Both the position numbers and the translations under genes were made by a program. The notes under the pieces were generated by a model. That model ran no database searches, had not been told where the DNA came from, and saw only the letters and a list, made by a program, of their open reading frames with translations. From Candidatus Gastranaerophilales bacterium (GTDB lineage: Bacteria; Cyanobacteriota; Vampirovibrionia; Gastranaerophilales; Gastranaerophilaceae): a stretch of 6,661 nt of DNA. The stretch is taken from contig CALVER010000078.1 in NCBI GenBank assembly GCA_944326625.1, positions 1 to 6,661 on the forward strand, written 5' to 3'. Positions 6,061 to 6,661 of this stretch are shown piece by piece (within the stretch, counting starts at the first letter, position 1; each line of letters opens with the position of its first letter).

Positions 6061-6600
6061 ATGCTAAATATAGAGAACAGTGTAGTTGTAATTATTGATA
6101 TTCAGGAAAAATTAGTGAATGCCGCAGGCAAATATTCACCTGTCGATAAGGCTTGCAAACTCGCAGAGACTGCAAAAATTTTGAATATCCCTGTTCTTGT
6201 TACCGAGCAGTATCCGAATGGTCTGGGGCAGACGGTAGATCCCTTAAAGTCGGCGCTGGCAGAAAATACTGTCTATATTGAAAAAACCGGCTTTTCTGCA
6301 TTATTGACACCTGAATTTAGAGATAAGCTGGAGGTTTTAGGCAAGAAACAGGTTGTAATCTGCGGAATTGAGGGGCATATTTGTGTTTACCAGACAATAT
6401 GCGATTTGCTGGCGGAGGGTTATGAGGTTTATTTTGTAAAAGATTGTTCCGCAAGCAGAAATAAATATGAATTTAAAACAGGCGTTGATTTAATCAGGCA
6501 ATGCGGGGCAAAAGTCACATGTTTAGAGATAGTTTTGTTTGAATGGCTAAAAACATCCAAACATCCTGATTTTAAATTAGTACAGGCACTTATAAAATAA
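6061..6600 (+). CDS. Isochorismatase-like cysteine hydrolase (ISOC1/2 type)
   Basis: Encodes 179 residues. It belongs to the isochorismatase-like hydrolase superfamily, whose members use an Asp-Lys-Cys triad on small C-N or vinyl-ether substrates. The triad is visible as Asp13 in VIIDIQEKL, Lys75 in EKTGFSA and Cys108 in GIEGHICV, with the usual strained peptide just ahead of the nucleophile. TEQYPNGLGQTV (48-59) and the end SKHPDFKLVQALIK match the ISOC1/ISOC2 subgroup closely and argue against nicotinamidase (no metal-binding DxH pattern seen) and against a true siderophore isochorismatase. The natural substrate of this subgroup is not established, so no reaction is assigned. It is cytoplasmic, with no signal. 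The start lies 3 nt after the preceding stop; AAAGGA 7 nt upstream is the likely binding site, because GAGG directly abuts the ATG. Confidence 0.9.
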   Translation: MLNIENSVVVIIDIQEKLVNAAGKYSPVDKACKLAETAKILNIPVLVTEQYPNGLGQTVDPLKSALAENTVYIEKTGFSALLTPEFRDKLEVLGKKQVVICGIEGHICVYQTICDLLAEGYEVYFVKDCSASRNKYEFKTGVDLIRQCGAKVTCLEIVLFEWLKTSKHPDFKLVQALIK

Positions 6601-6606
6601 AAGGAG
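6601..6606 (+). promoter_or_regulatory. Strong ribosome binding site for the gene at the right edge
   Basis: AAGGAG directly follows the stop codon of the cysteine hydrolase and sits 8 nt before an ATG at 6615. It is the closest match to the anti-Shine-Dalgarno complement in the operon and supports a real gene beginning there. Confidence 0.75.
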
Positions 6607-6614
6607 AAAAAATT

Positions 6615-6661
6615 ATGACAAATGAAAAATTTTTGCAAAACGGGGGAGGGCGTCTCCTCTA
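6615..6661 (+). CDS. Start of an unidentified gene, cut by the window edge
   Basis: An ATG 14 nt after the hydrolase stop opens a frame that runs to the window end and reads MTNEKFLQNGGGRLL. It is preceded by AAGGAG at good spacing and is co-directional with the operon, so it is very probably the next gene of the same transcript. Fifteen residues are too few to assign a family; the short polar start and triple glycine are not diagnostic. Confidence 0.65.
   Translation, partial: MTNEKFLQNGGGRLL

Noticed and set aside
6645..6657. Small GGAG/CTCC hairpin at the right edge
   Set aside because: A four-base stem near a G-rich coding stretch is expected by chance, and the sequence ends before any terminator tail could be seen.

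Overview
The window is AT-rich bacterial DNA with tight gene packing and standard start and stop codons. The best guess for the host is an uncultured gut member of the Gastranaerophilales (Melainabacteria/Vampirovibrionia, the non-photosynthetic sister group of Cyanobacteria). The guess rests on the pseudopilin N-terminus reading AFTLAEVLITL with a later NGPDKGPNALG-type segment, a combination I associate with the many pseudopilin-like proteins of that group, and on the split (C-terminal only) transketolase and overall codon use. This is inference from recall; there is no rRNA or other phylogenetic marker here.

Layout. Positions 1-807 (+) hold a cysteine-rich type IV pilin/type II pseudopilin-like protein whose first 60 bases are unusual: a perfect hairpin, then four imperfect tandem copies of an 8-bp unit. 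A strong intrinsic terminator (818-850) closes it. Facing it on the minus strand (880-2034) is a two-part protein with a Pro/Gln/Ala/Tyr-rich N-terminal half and a C-terminal HEAT-repeat-like helical half. Its start is better placed at the internal ATG than at an upstream TTG. A divergent intergenic region (2035-2293) carries an extended -10 promoter driving the rightward genes.

From 2294 to the right edge is one apparent co-directional operon: stand-alone C-terminal transketolase subunit (2294-3247), ftsE (3247-3924), ftsX (3917-4825), a degenerate receiver plus degenerate GGDEF protein with an unassigned C-terminal domain (4828-6057), an isochorismatase-like cysteine hydrolase of the ISOC1/2 type (6061-6600), and the first 15 codons of another gene (from 6615, behind a strong AAGGAG site). 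Junctions are overlaps of 1 or 8 nt or gaps of 2, 3 and 14 nt, with no terminator between genes.

Functionally, FtsE and FtsX form the divisome ABC complex that governs septal peptidoglycan hydrolysis. The next gene encodes what looks like a catalytically dead signalling protein: a His sits where the receiver Asp should be, and KGGKF replaces GGDEF. Because it follows ftsX by 2 nt, a role as an FtsEX partner or regulator is the most interesting hypothesis in the window, but no sequence feature proves it. The transketolase half and the cysteine hydrolase are metabolic genes sharing the transcript without an obvious link. No tRNA, rRNA, CRISPR array, insertion sequence or prophage gene was seen.
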